In this document: in pieces, positions 46,282-55,205 of the stretch
Layout of the letters: the number at the start of each line of letters is the position of its first letter
Position numbering within the stretch: position 1 is the first letter of the stretch
NCBI GenBank assembly: GCA_036269075.1
Contig: DATASX010000108.1
Location: forward strand, 19,495-83,494
DNA length: 64,000 bases
Direction of reading: 5' to 3'
DNA from: Sporichthyaceae bacterium
GTDB taxonomy: Bacteria; Actinomycetota; Actinomycetes; Sporichthyales; Sporichthyaceae
Translations under genes and position numbers: made by a program
The notes under the pieces: generated by a model
Told to the model about the DNA's origin: nothing
What the model saw: the letters and a program-made list of their open reading frames with translations, nothing else
Database searches by the model: none

Positions 46282-47916
46282 GTGACCTCTGCGTCCAAGC
46301 AGCAACTGACGTTCACCCCGCCCGGCCCGGGACCGTGGGAGCTCGATCCGGTGCACTTCCCCCGGCCGGTAACCGCCTATTGGGCCCAGATGCACCCCGA
46401 GCCGTTCAGCCTCGGGTTCGGCGACTTCATGGCGTTCTACGGCATCCCGTTGCGGACGAGGCTGACCGCGTACCCGAGCGGCTTCTGCTATTCGCAGATG
46501 GTGCCGGTGGCGCCGGAGGAGTTCCCGGGCCGCCTGGCGCGGGCCGCGGAGGTGTTCGAGCAAAAAGGGTGGCGTGACCAGGCGACGGAGTGGGAGCAGG
46601 TCCGCAAGCCCAACTCCGTGCGGGCCCACCGGGAGATCCAGGCGATCGACCCCGATCAACTGACCGACGACGCGCTGGTGGCCCACCTGCGCCGCTGCCG
46701 CGAGCACCACGCCGTGATGATCCGCCAGCACATGGCGTTCACCGGCACCGCGGTCATCCCGGCGGGTGATTTCCTCGTCCAGACGCAGGCGTGGACCGGC
46801 CTGCCGACGGTGAAGTTGCTCGGACTGATGCGTGGCGCGTCACTGGTTTCCGGCGGCGGGTCCGCGCAGCACGCCGCCCTGGTCGCGGCCTACCGCGCTG
46901 ACCCGGCCGCGCGAAAGGCCCTCGACTCCGGCGACGAGCCGGGGGCACTGCTGGAGAGCCTCCGGCGTGCGGACTCGGCGACCGGCCGGGCGCTGAACGA
47001 CTACCTCGACTTCGTCGGCTGTCGCCTGCTCGACGGCTTCGACATCTCAGGCCGCTACGCACTGGAGATGCCCGAGGTCCTCCTGCGCTCCATCACAACC
47101 GCCATCGACGAGATCGGCGTCGAGGTGGACACGGCCGCGCAGGTCGCGGAAGTCCGCAGCCACGTTCCCGAGCAGCACCGCGAGTCCTTCGACGACCTCC
47201 TGACGGAGGCGCGCATCGGCTACTCGGTGCGCGACGAGCGCGGCGTCTACAGCGACATCTGGGCGTCCGGACTGATGCGCCGCGCCGCGATGGCCGCCGG
47301 CCGTCGCCTCACCGAGCGCGGGCGACTGCACGATGCCGAACACTTCGTTTTCGCGGACATCGAGGAGATGTGCGCGGTGCTCGAAGGATCGGCGGCGCCG
47401 ACCGCCGACGAGCTGGCGGCCCGCCTCACGTACCACCAGACGTACACAGCCAAGGACGCGCCGATGCACATCGGTGACGCTCCGATGGCGCCGCCGGACC
47501 CGTCCCAGCTCCCGCCCCCGATGCAGCGCCTGATGGCTGCGGTGGGGATCGCGATGAGCGAGATGTTCGGCAGCTCGCAGGAGGAGCACGAGGCCACGGT
47601 GATCCGTGGCCTTGCGGCCAGCTCCGGCGTGCGGGAAGGGATCGTCCGGCGCGTCGCCGGGCCGGCGGATTTCAACCGCATTCAGAAGGGCGACGTCCTT
47701 CTCACCGAGGCGACCACCGAGGCCTTCAATGTCCTGCTGCCGCTGCTCACGGCGATCATCACCGACAGCGGCGGGGCGCTCTCGCACGCAGCACTCGTCT
47801 CCCGGGAGTACGGCATTCCGGGGGTCGTCGGCACCCGCGACGCGACCGAGCGGATCCCGGATGGTGCCCGCGTGCGGGTGGACGGTGACAAGGGTGAGGT
47901 CACGGTGCTCGGTTGA
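46282..47916 (+). CDS. PEP-utilising phosphotransferase subunit: substrate domain plus swivelling His domain
   Basis: A 544-residue protein that corresponds to the middle and C-terminal parts of rifampicin phosphotransferase or PEP synthase. The first 420 residues (WELDPVHFPRPVTAYWAQ onward) look like the helical substrate-binding region. The last 100 form the mobile phosphohistidine domain with GGALSHAALVSREYGIPGVV; the carrier is His502. There is no ATP-binding domain; that is in the next gene, whose start overlaps this stop (4 bp). GTG at 46282 follows AGAGGA. An imperfect inverted repeat (46216-46237) lies upstream. The substrate is unknown; no rifamycin-associated element is seen. Confidence 0.85.
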   Translation: MTSASKQQLTFTPPGPGPWELDPVHFPRPVTAYWAQMHPEPFSLGFGDFMAFYGIPLRTRLTAYPSGFCYSQMVPVAPEEFPGRLARAAEVFEQKGWRDQATEWEQVRKPNSVRAHREIQAIDPDQLTDDALVAHLRRCREHHAVMIRQHMAFTGTAVIPAGDFLVQTQAWTGLPTVKLLGLMRGASLVSGGGSAQHAALVAAYRADPAARKALDSGDEPGALLESLRRADSATGRALNDYLDFVGCRLLDGFDISGRYALEMPEVLLRSITTAIDEIGVEVDTAAQVAEVRSHVPEQHRESFDDLLTEARIGYSVRDERGVYSDIWASGLMRRAAMAAGRRLTERGRLHDAEHFVFADIEEMCAVLEGSAAPTADELAARLTYHQTYTAKDAPMHIGDAPMAPPDPSQLPPPMQRLMAAVGIAMSEMFGSSQEEHEATVIRGLAASSGVREGIVRRVAGPADFNRIQKGDVLLTEATTEAFNVLLPLLTAIITDSGGALSHAALVSREYGIPGVVGTRDATERIPDGARVRVDGDKGEVTVLG

Positions 47917-49151
47917 CCGGGATAGTCCCGCTGGTCGAGACAGACAGCGAGGCGCTGTACGGCGCTAAGGCGGTGGGTCTGGGCGACGCGCTGCGAGCCG
48001 GGCTGCCGGTCCCGCCGGGCGTCGCCCTGCCCGGCGCCGAGGTCGACGAGATCGCGGCCGGTGTGGCCGGGGCGACGGCTGCGTTGCGTGATGCCGTGCG
48101 TTCGCTGCCGATGCCGGTCGCGGTGCGTTCCTCGGCCGTTGGCGAGGACTCCGCCGGCGCCAGCTTCGCCGGTCAGCACCTGACCGTGCTCAACGTGCGG
48201 TCGGTCGACGACGTGGAACAGGCGGTGCGCGAGGTCTGGTGGTCGGCCAATTCCGACTCGGCCATCACCTACCGCAAGCGGCTCGGCGTGTTCGAGCGGC
48301 CGAGCGTCGGCGTCGTCGTGCAGTCGTTACTCGCGCCCGACACCGCGGGCGTCATGTTCACCCGCAACCCGATCAACGACGCGGACGAGTGCCTGATCGA
48401 GGCGAACTGGGGTCTGGGCGAGGCGGTCGTGGCGGGCCGGGTCATTCCCGACTCCTTCCGGGTGACCCGCGGCGGCGAGGTGCTGGAACGTACGCCGGGC
48501 TTCAAGAAGATCGCGATCCGCCCCGCCCCCGAAGGCGGCACGGTCGACGAACCGATCGCCGGCGCGATGCGGGAAACACTGTGCCTGGGCGACGAGCAAC
48601 TGCACGCCCTGGCCGCGTTGGCCGAGCGGTGCGAGCAGGTATACGGCCCGGGGCGGGACATCGAGTGGGCATTCACCGGCGGTGCGCTCTACCTGCTGCA
48701 GTGCCGGGCGATCACGAGCTCCGCAGGCTCCGTGCCGGCGGCGGCACCGGCCGAACCGGCGTCCTTGGGCGAATCAATCGTGCACGTGCCGCTGTTCTCC
48801 GAGCTCGCCGCGCCCGATCGCGACGCCATCGCGCGGCTGTTCACGGCGCGGGTGTTCGCGCCCGGCGAGACCGTCGCCAAGGAGGGTTCCGAGGCCGCGG
48901 CGTTCTATCTGATCGATTCGGGAACGGCAACGGTGACTGTGCAGGGTGCGTTTCGACGGACCTTGGGCCCGGGTGACTACTTCGGCGAGATTGCGCTGCT
49001 GGATCAGGGCGTCCGATCGGCCACCGTCACCGCGGACGGCGAGCTGGTCTGCCGAGGGATCACGCTGTGGGACTTCCGGCCGCTGGTGCAGAGCAATGCG
49101 GCCATCTCCTGGACGCTGCTGCAGACCCTTGCCCGGATGCTTCGGGACTGA
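47913..49151 (+). CDS. PEP/pyruvate-binding ATP-grasp subunit fused to a cyclic-nucleotide-binding domain
   Basis: A 412-residue protein. Residues 1-275 are a PPDK_N/PEP-synthase ATP-grasp domain: AVRSSAVGEDSAGASFAGQH, GVMFTRNPI, EANWGLGEAVVAG and DIEWAF. Residues 293-412 are a cNMP-binding domain with an intact phosphate-binding cassette, GDYFGEIALLDQGVRSATV, where Glu and Arg would hold cyclic nucleotide. With the preceding gene it rebuilds a full dikinase split in two and in reversed domain order. The cNMP domain suggests that phosphotransfer is gated by cAMP or cGMP. Translationally coupled to its partner. Confidence 0.87.
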   Translation: MTGIVPLVETDSEALYGAKAVGLGDALRAGLPVPPGVALPGAEVDEIAAGVAGATAALRDAVRSLPMPVAVRSSAVGEDSAGASFAGQHLTVLNVRSVDDVEQAVREVWWSANSDSAITYRKRLGVFERPSVGVVVQSLLAPDTAGVMFTRNPINDADECLIEANWGLGEAVVAGRVIPDSFRVTRGGEVLERTPGFKKIAIRPAPEGGTVDEPIAGAMRETLCLGDEQLHALAALAERCEQVYGPGRDIEWAFTGGALYLLQCRAITSSAGSVPAAAPAEPASLGESIVHVPLFSELAAPDRDAIARLFTARVFAPGETVAKEGSEAAAFYLIDSGTATVTVQGAFRRTLGPGDYFGEIALLDQGVRSATVTADGELVCRGITLWDFRPLVQSNAAISWTLLQTLARMLRD

Positions 49152-49192
49152 CCCTTCTGATGCGCGCAGTCGACCACGTCGATGATGCTGGG

Positions 49193-49633
49193 CTACAGGG
49201 GCGGATCTTCCAGCGGTGGCCCGATGATCTGGATGCCGTTCTCGGCCGCTGCCCGCATCAGCAGGTCGATGTCAGGAGCGCTCGGCGCGGGCAGCCCGGG
49301 GGATGTCGCCGGTTCGCCGGCCGCCCGGACGAAGTCCTCGAAACCCGCGGGGGTGGTCAACAACAGGAAGTGGGCCTCCTCGGAGTCGACGCGGAAGCGG
49401 TGCTCGACATTGCGTGGGCCGAAGACGAAACCCCCGTCCGTGACCGTGCGCTGCTCGCCGGCGAATTCGACCGTGAGTTGGCCGTTCAGCACGTAGAACA
49501 TCTCGTCCGCGCCGGCGTGCACGTGCAGCGGCGCTCCGTGGCCGCGCGGAGCGTGGAACTCGGCGAGGAACAGTCCACCGCCGTTCTGTCCGTGGCAACG
49601 GGTCGCGCTCAGCGGAACCTGGCCGCCGAGCAA
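49193..49633 (-). CDS. Cupin domain protein
   Basis: About 146 residues with a single cupin_2 barrel. The first metal motif is visible as APLHVHAGADEMFYVLNGQLTVEF and the second as GPRNVEHRF. A short helical tail follows. The only in-frame start near homology is TTG at 49633 without a clear ribosome site, so the true N-terminus may be different or trimmed. It faces away from the large LuxR gene. Function unknown. Confidence 0.7.
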   Translation of the reverse strand: MLGGQVPLSATRCHGQNGGGLFLAEFHAPRGHGAPLHVHAGADEMFYVLNGQLTVEFAGEQRTVTDGGFVFGPRNVEHRFRVDSEEAHFLLLTTPAGFEDFVRAAGEPATSPGLPAPSAPDIDLLMRAAAENGIQIIGPPLEDPPL

Positions 49634-49769
49634 CCCCTGGGCATAGTTGAAACGGGTGGGACACCCGGCGCCCGATTTGTCGCCTCAGCTGTTTCAACCC
49701 CGCCCGTGGTTGCGTCAGGCGGCCGAATCGCGTCGGCCAACGCCTTGTGCCTCGCGCGATACTCGTCCC

Positions 49770-52661
49770 GTGCGCGGTTTGCTCTGCCCGACGGTCATCG
49801 GACGCGACCGCGAGCTGCGCGAACTGAACGGCGCGATCCGCGAGGCGATGTCAGCACGCGGCTCGGCGACCTTCATCCTGGGTGAGGCTGGGATCGGAAA
49901 GTCGCGGCTCGTCCGGGAGGCGTTCGACGCAGCCCGCGGACTCGGGCTGCCGGTGCTGCTGGGACGGGCGACCCAGCCGTCCGGCACGGTGGCCTTCCGC
50001 CCGCTGTCCGAGGCGCTGTTGTCCTATTTCCGCGACCAGGACCTGCCCGAGCCGGCCGAGCTGACGCCGTTCCGCAGCTCGCTGGCGCGTCTGCTGCCGC
50101 AGTGGCGCCAAGGGGAATTCTCCGCGATCGACGAGTCCGTCGTCGTGCTCGCCGAAGCGATCGTGCGGCTGCTGCGGGCGATCGGGCGCGGACGTGGCTG
50201 CCTGCTCATTCTCGAGGACCTGCAGTGGGCCGATCCCGAGACGTTGACCATCGTCGAGTACCTCTGCGAGAACCTCGCGTCCGAACCGGTGATGCTGGTG
50301 TGCACCGTGCGCTCGGAGCCGGCGGGCCCTGCCGTCGACCTGGTCAACGTCCTGGCTGCGCGGCGGGCGGTGTCGGTGGCGCGGCTGGCGCGGTTGACCC
50401 CTGCCGACACCGACGAGATGGCGCGCGCCTGCCTGGCGAGCGCCGACGTCCCGGAGTCGGTGCAGGCGTTGCTCGCGGCGAGCGCCGACGGCGTGCCCTT
50501 CTTCGTCGAGGAGCTGCTTGCCGGGGCCGTCCAGGCGGGCGCGCTCGTGGACGACGGTGCCGGCTGGGCCGTGGCCGGGAACCTCGAGCCGCAGGTGCCC
50601 CGCACCGTGTCCGACAGCGTCGAGCACCGGCTCGCGTCGCTGGGCAACGCCGCACGCATTCTCGTCACGGCCGCCGTGCTCGGCAGACGCTTCGACTGGA
50701 CGCTGCTTTGCGATGTGACCGGTGAACCGGCCGAGGTCGTGCTGGACGCCCTGCGTGCCGGGGTCGACGCGCAACTGCTGGTCGCCGACCCGACGCGATT
50801 GGGAGCGGTGCAATTCCGGCACGCGCTGACTCGCGACGCCGTCCTGGAGCGGCTGTTGCCCGCACAGTGGTCCGAACTCGCCCGGCGCGCGCTGGACGCG
50901 ATCACCGCGGCGCATCCCGATTTGCGGGGGGAGTGGTGCGACCTGGCTGCTCGCCTCGCTGAGCGCGCAGGCGACGGCCGGGCGAGCGAGCTGCTCATCT
51001 CCTCCGGTCGCAGATCGCTGGCCCGCGGTGCTCTCACCAGCGCCGAGGAGGCCTTCGCCCACGCCCGACGGGTGGCCGATGATCCCGCGTCCGAGGCGAA
51101 CGCGATGGACGCGCTGTGCGAGGCACTCGCCGGGGCAGGCAAGGTCGATCCGGCCCTCGAGCTCGGAGATGTCCTCATCGAATCGTTGGCTGCCCTCGGC
51201 GCGCCGCCGGGCCGGGTGGGAGCCGTCCACGCGCGTCTGGCCGGGGTCGCCGCGGCGGCCACCCGCTGGGCCGTGGCCGAACGTCACCTCACCCTGGCGC
51301 GCGACTTCGCTGCGAGAGCCGCAGATCCGGGCCTGTCTGCCGCGGTGGATGTGACTGCCGCTCAGATCGCCTACGGCCGCGGCGATCTCGAAGAGGCCGG
51401 CGCGCTGGCACGGTCCGTGCGCTCCGACGCCGACCGGCTCGGTCTGCCCGAGCTCGCCTGTGAAGCCCTGCTGCTGATCGGTCATTGCGCACGTACGACC
51501 GACGTCGACCGTGCCGAGCAGGCGTACCTGGACGCGGGCAACGTCGCTGCGCTCCACGGGTTGGAGCTGCTGCGGATCCGGGCACTGTTCGAGGTCGGGA
51601 CGATCGATTTCATGACGATGCGTCCGCCCCGTCAGCTGAATCTGGCGCGAGAACTCGCGACCTCGACGGGTGCGCTGGTGACCGTCGCCCAGATCGACCT
51701 GCACCTGGGCGCCTGGTTCACCTACAACTTCGACAACGAGGATGCGATCGCCGCGTGCCGGCGCGCGAGCGAAGCGGCACGGTGGTTGCAGATGCACGAA
51801 CTGCTCGCCATCAGCCTGGTCGGCGAGGCCGCCGCGCAGGGCCGCCTCGGCCGCCGCGCGCGCATGCAGTCCCTCGTCGAGGAGGCGATGACGGTCGCGG
51901 GCGACAACGTCGTCGTCGCCGGGCTCATGTGGGGACTGTGCCGGGCGGAGCTCTCGCTCATTGACGAGAACCGCCGGCGCGCGCTGCGCGAACTGGACAC
52001 CATGATGGACCTGCTCCGGACGAGCCCCGCCAGCCCTGCGATGCCCCCGCGCGGCCTGTGGGCACTCGTGTGCGCGGTCGAGGACCGCGACGGCGAAGCG
52101 GCGTGCGCCGAGGTCCGGGCATCCGGGGCCGCCGCCCAATCGTTGGTTCGTGGGTTGGTCCACCTTGCCGAGGCGGTGTCGGCGGGCCGGGCCGGCCGCC
52201 ACGAGGCTGCCCTGGCGTCCTTCGCCGCCGGTGACGAGGTGCTCGAGAACCTGACCTGGTACCGCAACCTCGGGCGCCGGCTCGTCGCCGAGGCTGCCAT
52301 TGCCGACGGGTGGGGCGAGCCGGCCGCGTGGTTGGTGCCCGCGCTGGCCCAGTTCGAGGAGCACGGCCAACGCAAGCTCGTCGCGGCCTGCCGCTCCTTG
52401 CTCGGTAAGGCGGGTGCACCGGTGCCGCGGCGGCGCGCGGGTTCCGGCGTCCCGTTGGTGCTGCGGGAGCACGGCGTCACCGAGCGTGAGGCCGAGGTGC
52501 TCGCGCTTCTCGGCGGGGGGCTGAGCAACAACGAGATCGCGGGGCGCCTGTTCCTGTCGCCGCGCACCGTCGAGCGGCACATCGCCAACCTGACCGCGAA
52601 GACCGATCTGCGCACCCGCACAGAACTGGTCGCCTTCGCCGCCCGTACCGGTGGGGGATAA
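49770..52661 (+). CDS. Large ATP-binding LuxR family (LAL/MalT-like) regulator
   Basis: A 963-residue regulator. The N-terminal AAA_16-type ATPase has Walker A GEAGIGKS (38-45) and a Walker B-like LLILEDLQWADPE. A long helical TPR-like region follows. The C-terminal LuxR helix-turn-helix is TEREAEVLALLGGGLSNNEI then SPRTVERHIANLTAKTDLRT. Such proteins activate transcription after binding an effector through the helical region. GTG at 49770 lies 6 nt after GATACT, suggesting a leaderless start. The dioxygenase gene follows 103 bp downstream and is a likely target. Confidence 0.9.
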   Translation: MRGLLCPTVIGRDRELRELNGAIREAMSARGSATFILGEAGIGKSRLVREAFDAARGLGLPVLLGRATQPSGTVAFRPLSEALLSYFRDQDLPEPAELTPFRSSLARLLPQWRQGEFSAIDESVVVLAEAIVRLLRAIGRGRGCLLILEDLQWADPETLTIVEYLCENLASEPVMLVCTVRSEPAGPAVDLVNVLAARRAVSVARLARLTPADTDEMARACLASADVPESVQALLAASADGVPFFVEELLAGAVQAGALVDDGAGWAVAGNLEPQVPRTVSDSVEHRLASLGNAARILVTAAVLGRRFDWTLLCDVTGEPAEVVLDALRAGVDAQLLVADPTRLGAVQFRHALTRDAVLERLLPAQWSELARRALDAITAAHPDLRGEWCDLAARLAERAGDGRASELLISSGRRSLARGALTSAEEAFAHARRVADDPASEANAMDALCEALAGAGKVDPALELGDVLIESLAALGAPPGRVGAVHARLAGVAAAATRWAVAERHLTLARDFAARAADPGLSAAVDVTAAQIAYGRGDLEEAGALARSVRSDADRLGLPELACEALLLIGHCARTTDVDRAEQAYLDAGNVAALHGLELLRIRALFEVGTIDFMTMRPPRQLNLARELATSTGALVTVAQIDLHLGAWFTYNFDNEDAIAACRRASEAARWLQMHELLAISLVGEAAAQGRLGRRARMQSLVEEAMTVAGDNVVVAGLMWGLCRAELSLIDENRRRALRELDTMMDLLRTSPASPAMPPRGLWALVCAVEDRDGEAACAEVRASGAAAQSLVRGLVHLAEAVSAGRAGRHEAALASFAAGDEVLENLTWYRNLGRRLVAEAAIADGWGEPAAWLVPALAQFEEHGQRKLVAACRSLLGKAGAPVPRRRAGSGVPLVLREHGVTEREAEVLALLGGGLSNNEIAGRLFLSPRTVERHIANLTAKTDLRTRTELVAFAARTGGG

Positions 52662-52764
52662 GTGGGGGAACCCGTCGGTTGAGTGTCGGGTCACCCCCAT
52701 GTCCTGGCCTCGCGCCACGACGAGAGTCCTCCTTGTCAGGCAACGGGCCAACAAGGAGAACGAC

Positions 52765-53547
52765 ATGACGACGGCGACCAAGGTGCGGATCGCATACGAC
52801 CGAGTGGGCGACGGGGGGCCGGCACTGCTGATGCTGCCCGGCTGGTGCACCGACCGCGCCGGCTTCCACGATCTGCTGGCGTTGACCGGCCGGCACCGCA
52901 CCTGTGTCGCGCTGGACTGGCGGGGCCACGGCGGCTCGGCGCGGAACGTCGCGGACTTCGGCTCCGCAGACCTGCTCGACGACGCGCTGACGGTCGTCGA
53001 AGCGGCCGGCCTGGAACGAGTGGTCCCGGTGGCCCAGTCACACGCCGGCTGGGTCGCGATCGAGCTGCAGCGCCGACTCGGCATCGAGCGGGTGCCCGGC
53101 ATCGTGTCGCTGGACTGGATGGTGCTCGGCCCGCCTCCGCCCTTCATGGGCGCCCTGGCTGGGTTGCAGGATCCCGCGCAGTGGGAGCAGGTGCGCGGCG
53201 CGCTGTTCCAGATGTGGACGACGGGCGTCGCGTCCACCGCGGTGCACGCCTTTGTGGACCGCATGGGGCAATACAGCTTCGAGATGTGGTCCCGCGCAGG
53301 CCGGGAGATCGCCGCTGACTTCGCGCGGCAGGGGTCGCCGGTCGCCGCACTCGCCGAGGACCCGGCGCCGTTCCTGCACGTCTACGCACAACCGACCGAC
53401 GACGCGTACCTGGCGGCGCAGCAGGACTTCGGCACGCGGCACCCGTGGTTCGACGTGCAACGGGTGTCCGGGCGCAGTCACTTCTCCAACATCGAAACGC
53501 CGACCGAGACCGCCGCCGCGATCGAGTCATTCGTCAACGGGCTGTGA
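52765..53547 (+). CDS. Cofactor-free 2,4-dioxygenase of alpha/beta-hydrolase fold (HOD/QDO/AqdC-like)
   Basis: A 260-residue alpha/beta-hydrolase-fold protein whose motifs match the cofactor-independent 3-hydroxy-4-quinolone 2,4-dioxygenases rather than ordinary esterases. Visible pieces are LPGWCTD, ALDWRGHG, the nucleophile-elbow equivalent QSHAGWVAIEL (Ser92), the aspartate in GIVSLDWMVLGPPPP (Asp117) and the catalytic His in SGRSHFSNIETP (His239). These enzymes cleave the quinolone ring with O2 and release CO; AqdC in Rhodococcus and mycobacteria destroys the Pseudomonas quinolone signal. ATG follows AAGGAG. Overlap of function with an unknown heterocycle is possible. Confidence 0.75.
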   Translation: MTTATKVRIAYDRVGDGGPALLMLPGWCTDRAGFHDLLALTGRHRTCVALDWRGHGGSARNVADFGSADLLDDALTVVEAAGLERVVPVAQSHAGWVAIELQRRLGIERVPGIVSLDWMVLGPPPPFMGALAGLQDPAQWEQVRGALFQMWTTGVASTAVHAFVDRMGQYSFEMWSRAGREIAADFARQGSPVAALAEDPAPFLHVYAQPTDDAYLAAQQDFGTRHPWFDVQRVSGRSHFSNIETPTETAAAIESFVNGL

Positions 53548-53558
53548 GGAGACCGACC

Positions 53559-53927
53559 GTGATCACCGAACTGACCGATCTGCACCCCACCTGGGCCGCT
53601 CGCTTCAACGCCCGGGACCTGGACGGCATGCTGGCGCTGTGCGAGCAGGGCGCGGCCTTCGTACCGCAGCCCGGCACCGTGCTCACCGCGGCCGGAGACG
53701 TACGGGCCGCCCTGCGCCAATTCCTGGCACTGAAGCTGCCGATCCACGTCGAGGTCCGGCACAGCATCGAAGCCGGCGATGTCGGCCTCGTCGTCGCCGA
53801 TTGGGTGATCTCGGGCGCGGGCCCGGACGGCTCACCGGTCGACCTGCGGGGTTCTGCATCCGACGTCGCCCGTCGCGGCAGCGACGGCTGGAAGATTGCT
53901 ATCGACAACCCGTTCGGCACTGCGTGA
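53559..53927 (+). CDS. SnoaL/NTF2-like small protein
   Basis: A 122-residue cone-fold protein of the SnoaL/DUF4440 type (WAARFNARDLDGMLALCEQG, ending DGWKIAIDNPFG). GTG follows GAGGAG and lies 11 bp after the dioxygenase, so they are one transcript. Such proteins act as cyclases, isomerases or binding proteins. It could handle the dioxygenase substrate or product. A hairpin terminator follows. Confidence 0.8.
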   Translation: MITELTDLHPTWAARFNARDLDGMLALCEQGAAFVPQPGTVLTAAGDVRAALRQFLALKLPIHVEVRHSIEAGDVGLVVADWVISGAGPDGSPVDLRGSASDVARRGSDGWKIAIDNPFGTA

Positions 53928-53948
53928 ATCCGCAGCCCCGACATGACG

Positions 53949-53969
53949 GAGGCCCGAAATCGGGGCCTC
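53949..53969 (+). terminator. Hairpin terminator after the dioxygenase operon
   Basis: A perfect 7-bp stem (GAGGCCC/GGGCCTC) with a 7-nt loop, 21 nt beyond the SnoaL-like stop. Confidence 0.6.
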
Positions 53970-54082
53970 GTGGCCGCTCAACCAGCGCTCACTGGGTCTC
54001 ACGGGCGCCGGGTTGTTCCGGCGTTCTGTGGGTCCGGTGAGGGACACTGTGCGCGCACGGATGGTGTCGGGAGGAGGCTGAG

Positions 54083-54796
54083 ATGGCAGACCTGAGTCAG
54101 CGTTTCAACGCCCCGCTTTACACCGTCGCTGAGGCTGCGCGATTCGTCGGCGTGCCCACCTCGACATTCGCGACCTGGGGTCGGGGCTACACCCGGGATC
54201 GACCCGGGGGCATCACCTCGGTCGGGGCACCGGTGGTCACGTTCGCCCCCGCCCCCCGGGGTCAGGCGAGCGTCCCATTCATCGGTCTTGCCGAAGGTCT
54301 TGTCCTCGCCGCGATCCGCGAGGCCGGGGTGCCCCTGCAGCGCATTCGGCCCGCGCTGGCGCTGCTGCAGGACGAGTTGGGCTTCGAGCACGTTCTCGCC
54401 TCCAAGCGGCTTTTCACGGACGGCGCGGAGGTCCTCTACGACTACGCGGAGCGCACTGGCGACACTCCCGAGGGACGCTCCGTCCGCGAGCTCGTGGTGG
54501 TCCGACACGGTCAGCGGGTGTTTGCCGAGGTCGTCGAGACCTACCTGCGTGGCGTCGAGTTCGACACGAAGGGCTATGCGCGGCTGATCCGGCTGCCGCG
54601 GTACGGGACCGCACAGATCGTCGCGGACCCCGACCGCGGATTCGGCCAACCGATCTTCACCAGCGGCGGCGCGCGTCTGGAAGACGTGCTCGCGATGTTC
54701 CGATCCGGAGAACCGCTGCGGGTTGTCAGCGAGGAATACGGCGTACCGCTCCCAGAACTGGAGGACGCCGTCCGTGTCGCCCTCCGCGCCGCATAG
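54083..54796 (+). CDS. VapB45-like antitoxin, DUF433 protein
   Basis: A 237-residue protein. The N-terminus has a MerR-like helix-turn-helix (APLYTVAEAARFVGVPTSTFATWGRGY). The C-terminus is a DUF433 domain (QPIFTSGGARLEDVLAMFRSGEP, VVSEEYGVPLPELEDAVR). This arrangement and length match VapB45 of Mycobacterium tuberculosis. The toxin gene starts inside its 3' end, a classic toxin-antitoxin layout. ATG follows GGGAGGAGG. It probably represses its own operon. Confidence 0.8.
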   Translation: MADLSQRFNAPLYTVAEAARFVGVPTSTFATWGRGYTRDRPGGITSVGAPVVTFAPAPRGQASVPFIGLAEGLVLAAIREAGVPLQRIRPALALLQDELGFEHVLASKRLFTDGAEVLYDYAERTGDTPEGRSVRELVVVRHGQRVFAEVVETYLRGVEFDTKGYARLIRLPRYGTAQIVADPDRGFGQPIFTSGGARLEDVLAMFRSGEPLRVVSEEYGVPLPELEDAVRVALRAA

Positions 54797-55205
54797 CGGT
54801 CATCCCGAGGGGCTGCCGCACCTCTTCCTCGACCGTAGCCTCGGACGAATCCAGGTCCCGGGGCTGCTTCGGGCCGGTGGCCTGGACCTGACCACCCTCG
54901 CCGAGCACTACGGCATTCCCGCCGACGAGTCGGTTGCGGACCAGGAGTGGCTGTACATGGCTGGAGCGGCGGGTTGGGCTGTGCTGATGAAGGACGACCG
55001 GATCCGGCGCCGCGGGGAGGAGCGAGCCGCCTTGCGCGACGCCGGAGTCCGCGCCTTCGTCCTGACGAGCGGCAACTTCCGCGCAGCCGAGATGGCCCAG
55101 CGGTTCCTCGACAACGTCGGCCGCATGGTCGCTGCGTGCGCTGACCCCGGCCCCTTCCTTTACGCGGTCCACGCGCACCAGATCAGCCGTCTGTCCATCG
55201 AGTGA
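54774..55205 (+). CDS. VapC45-like PIN-domain toxin
   Basis: A 143-residue PIN-like protein. Acidic residues that could hold metal are in LFLDRSLG (start), SVADQEWLYMAGAAGWAVLMKDDRIRRR (middle) and the later FRAAEMAQRFLDN. The GTG overlaps the antitoxin by 23 bp. By homology of layout to VapBC45 it should be a ribonuclease held inactive by the DUF433 partner. It is the shorter DUF5615/PIN-like type rather than a classical VapC. Confidence 0.75.
   Translation: MSPSAPHSGHPEGLPHLFLDRSLGRIQVPGLLRAGGLDLTTLAEHYGIPADESVADQEWLYMAGAAGWAVLMKDDRIRRRGEERAALRDAGVRAFVLTSGNFRAAEMAQRFLDNVGRMVAACADPGPFLYAVHAHQISRLSIE

Noticed and set aside
49647..49769. Upstream extension of the large LuxR regulator to 49647
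   Set aside because: The added residues resemble no domain; GTG 49770 begins just before the conserved IGRDREL segment and follows a -10-like GATACT.
49851..53264. A 1137-codon open frame on the minus strand
   Set aside because: It is the antisense of the large LuxR regulator and dioxygenase, rich in Arg, Gln and His, with no recognisable domain.
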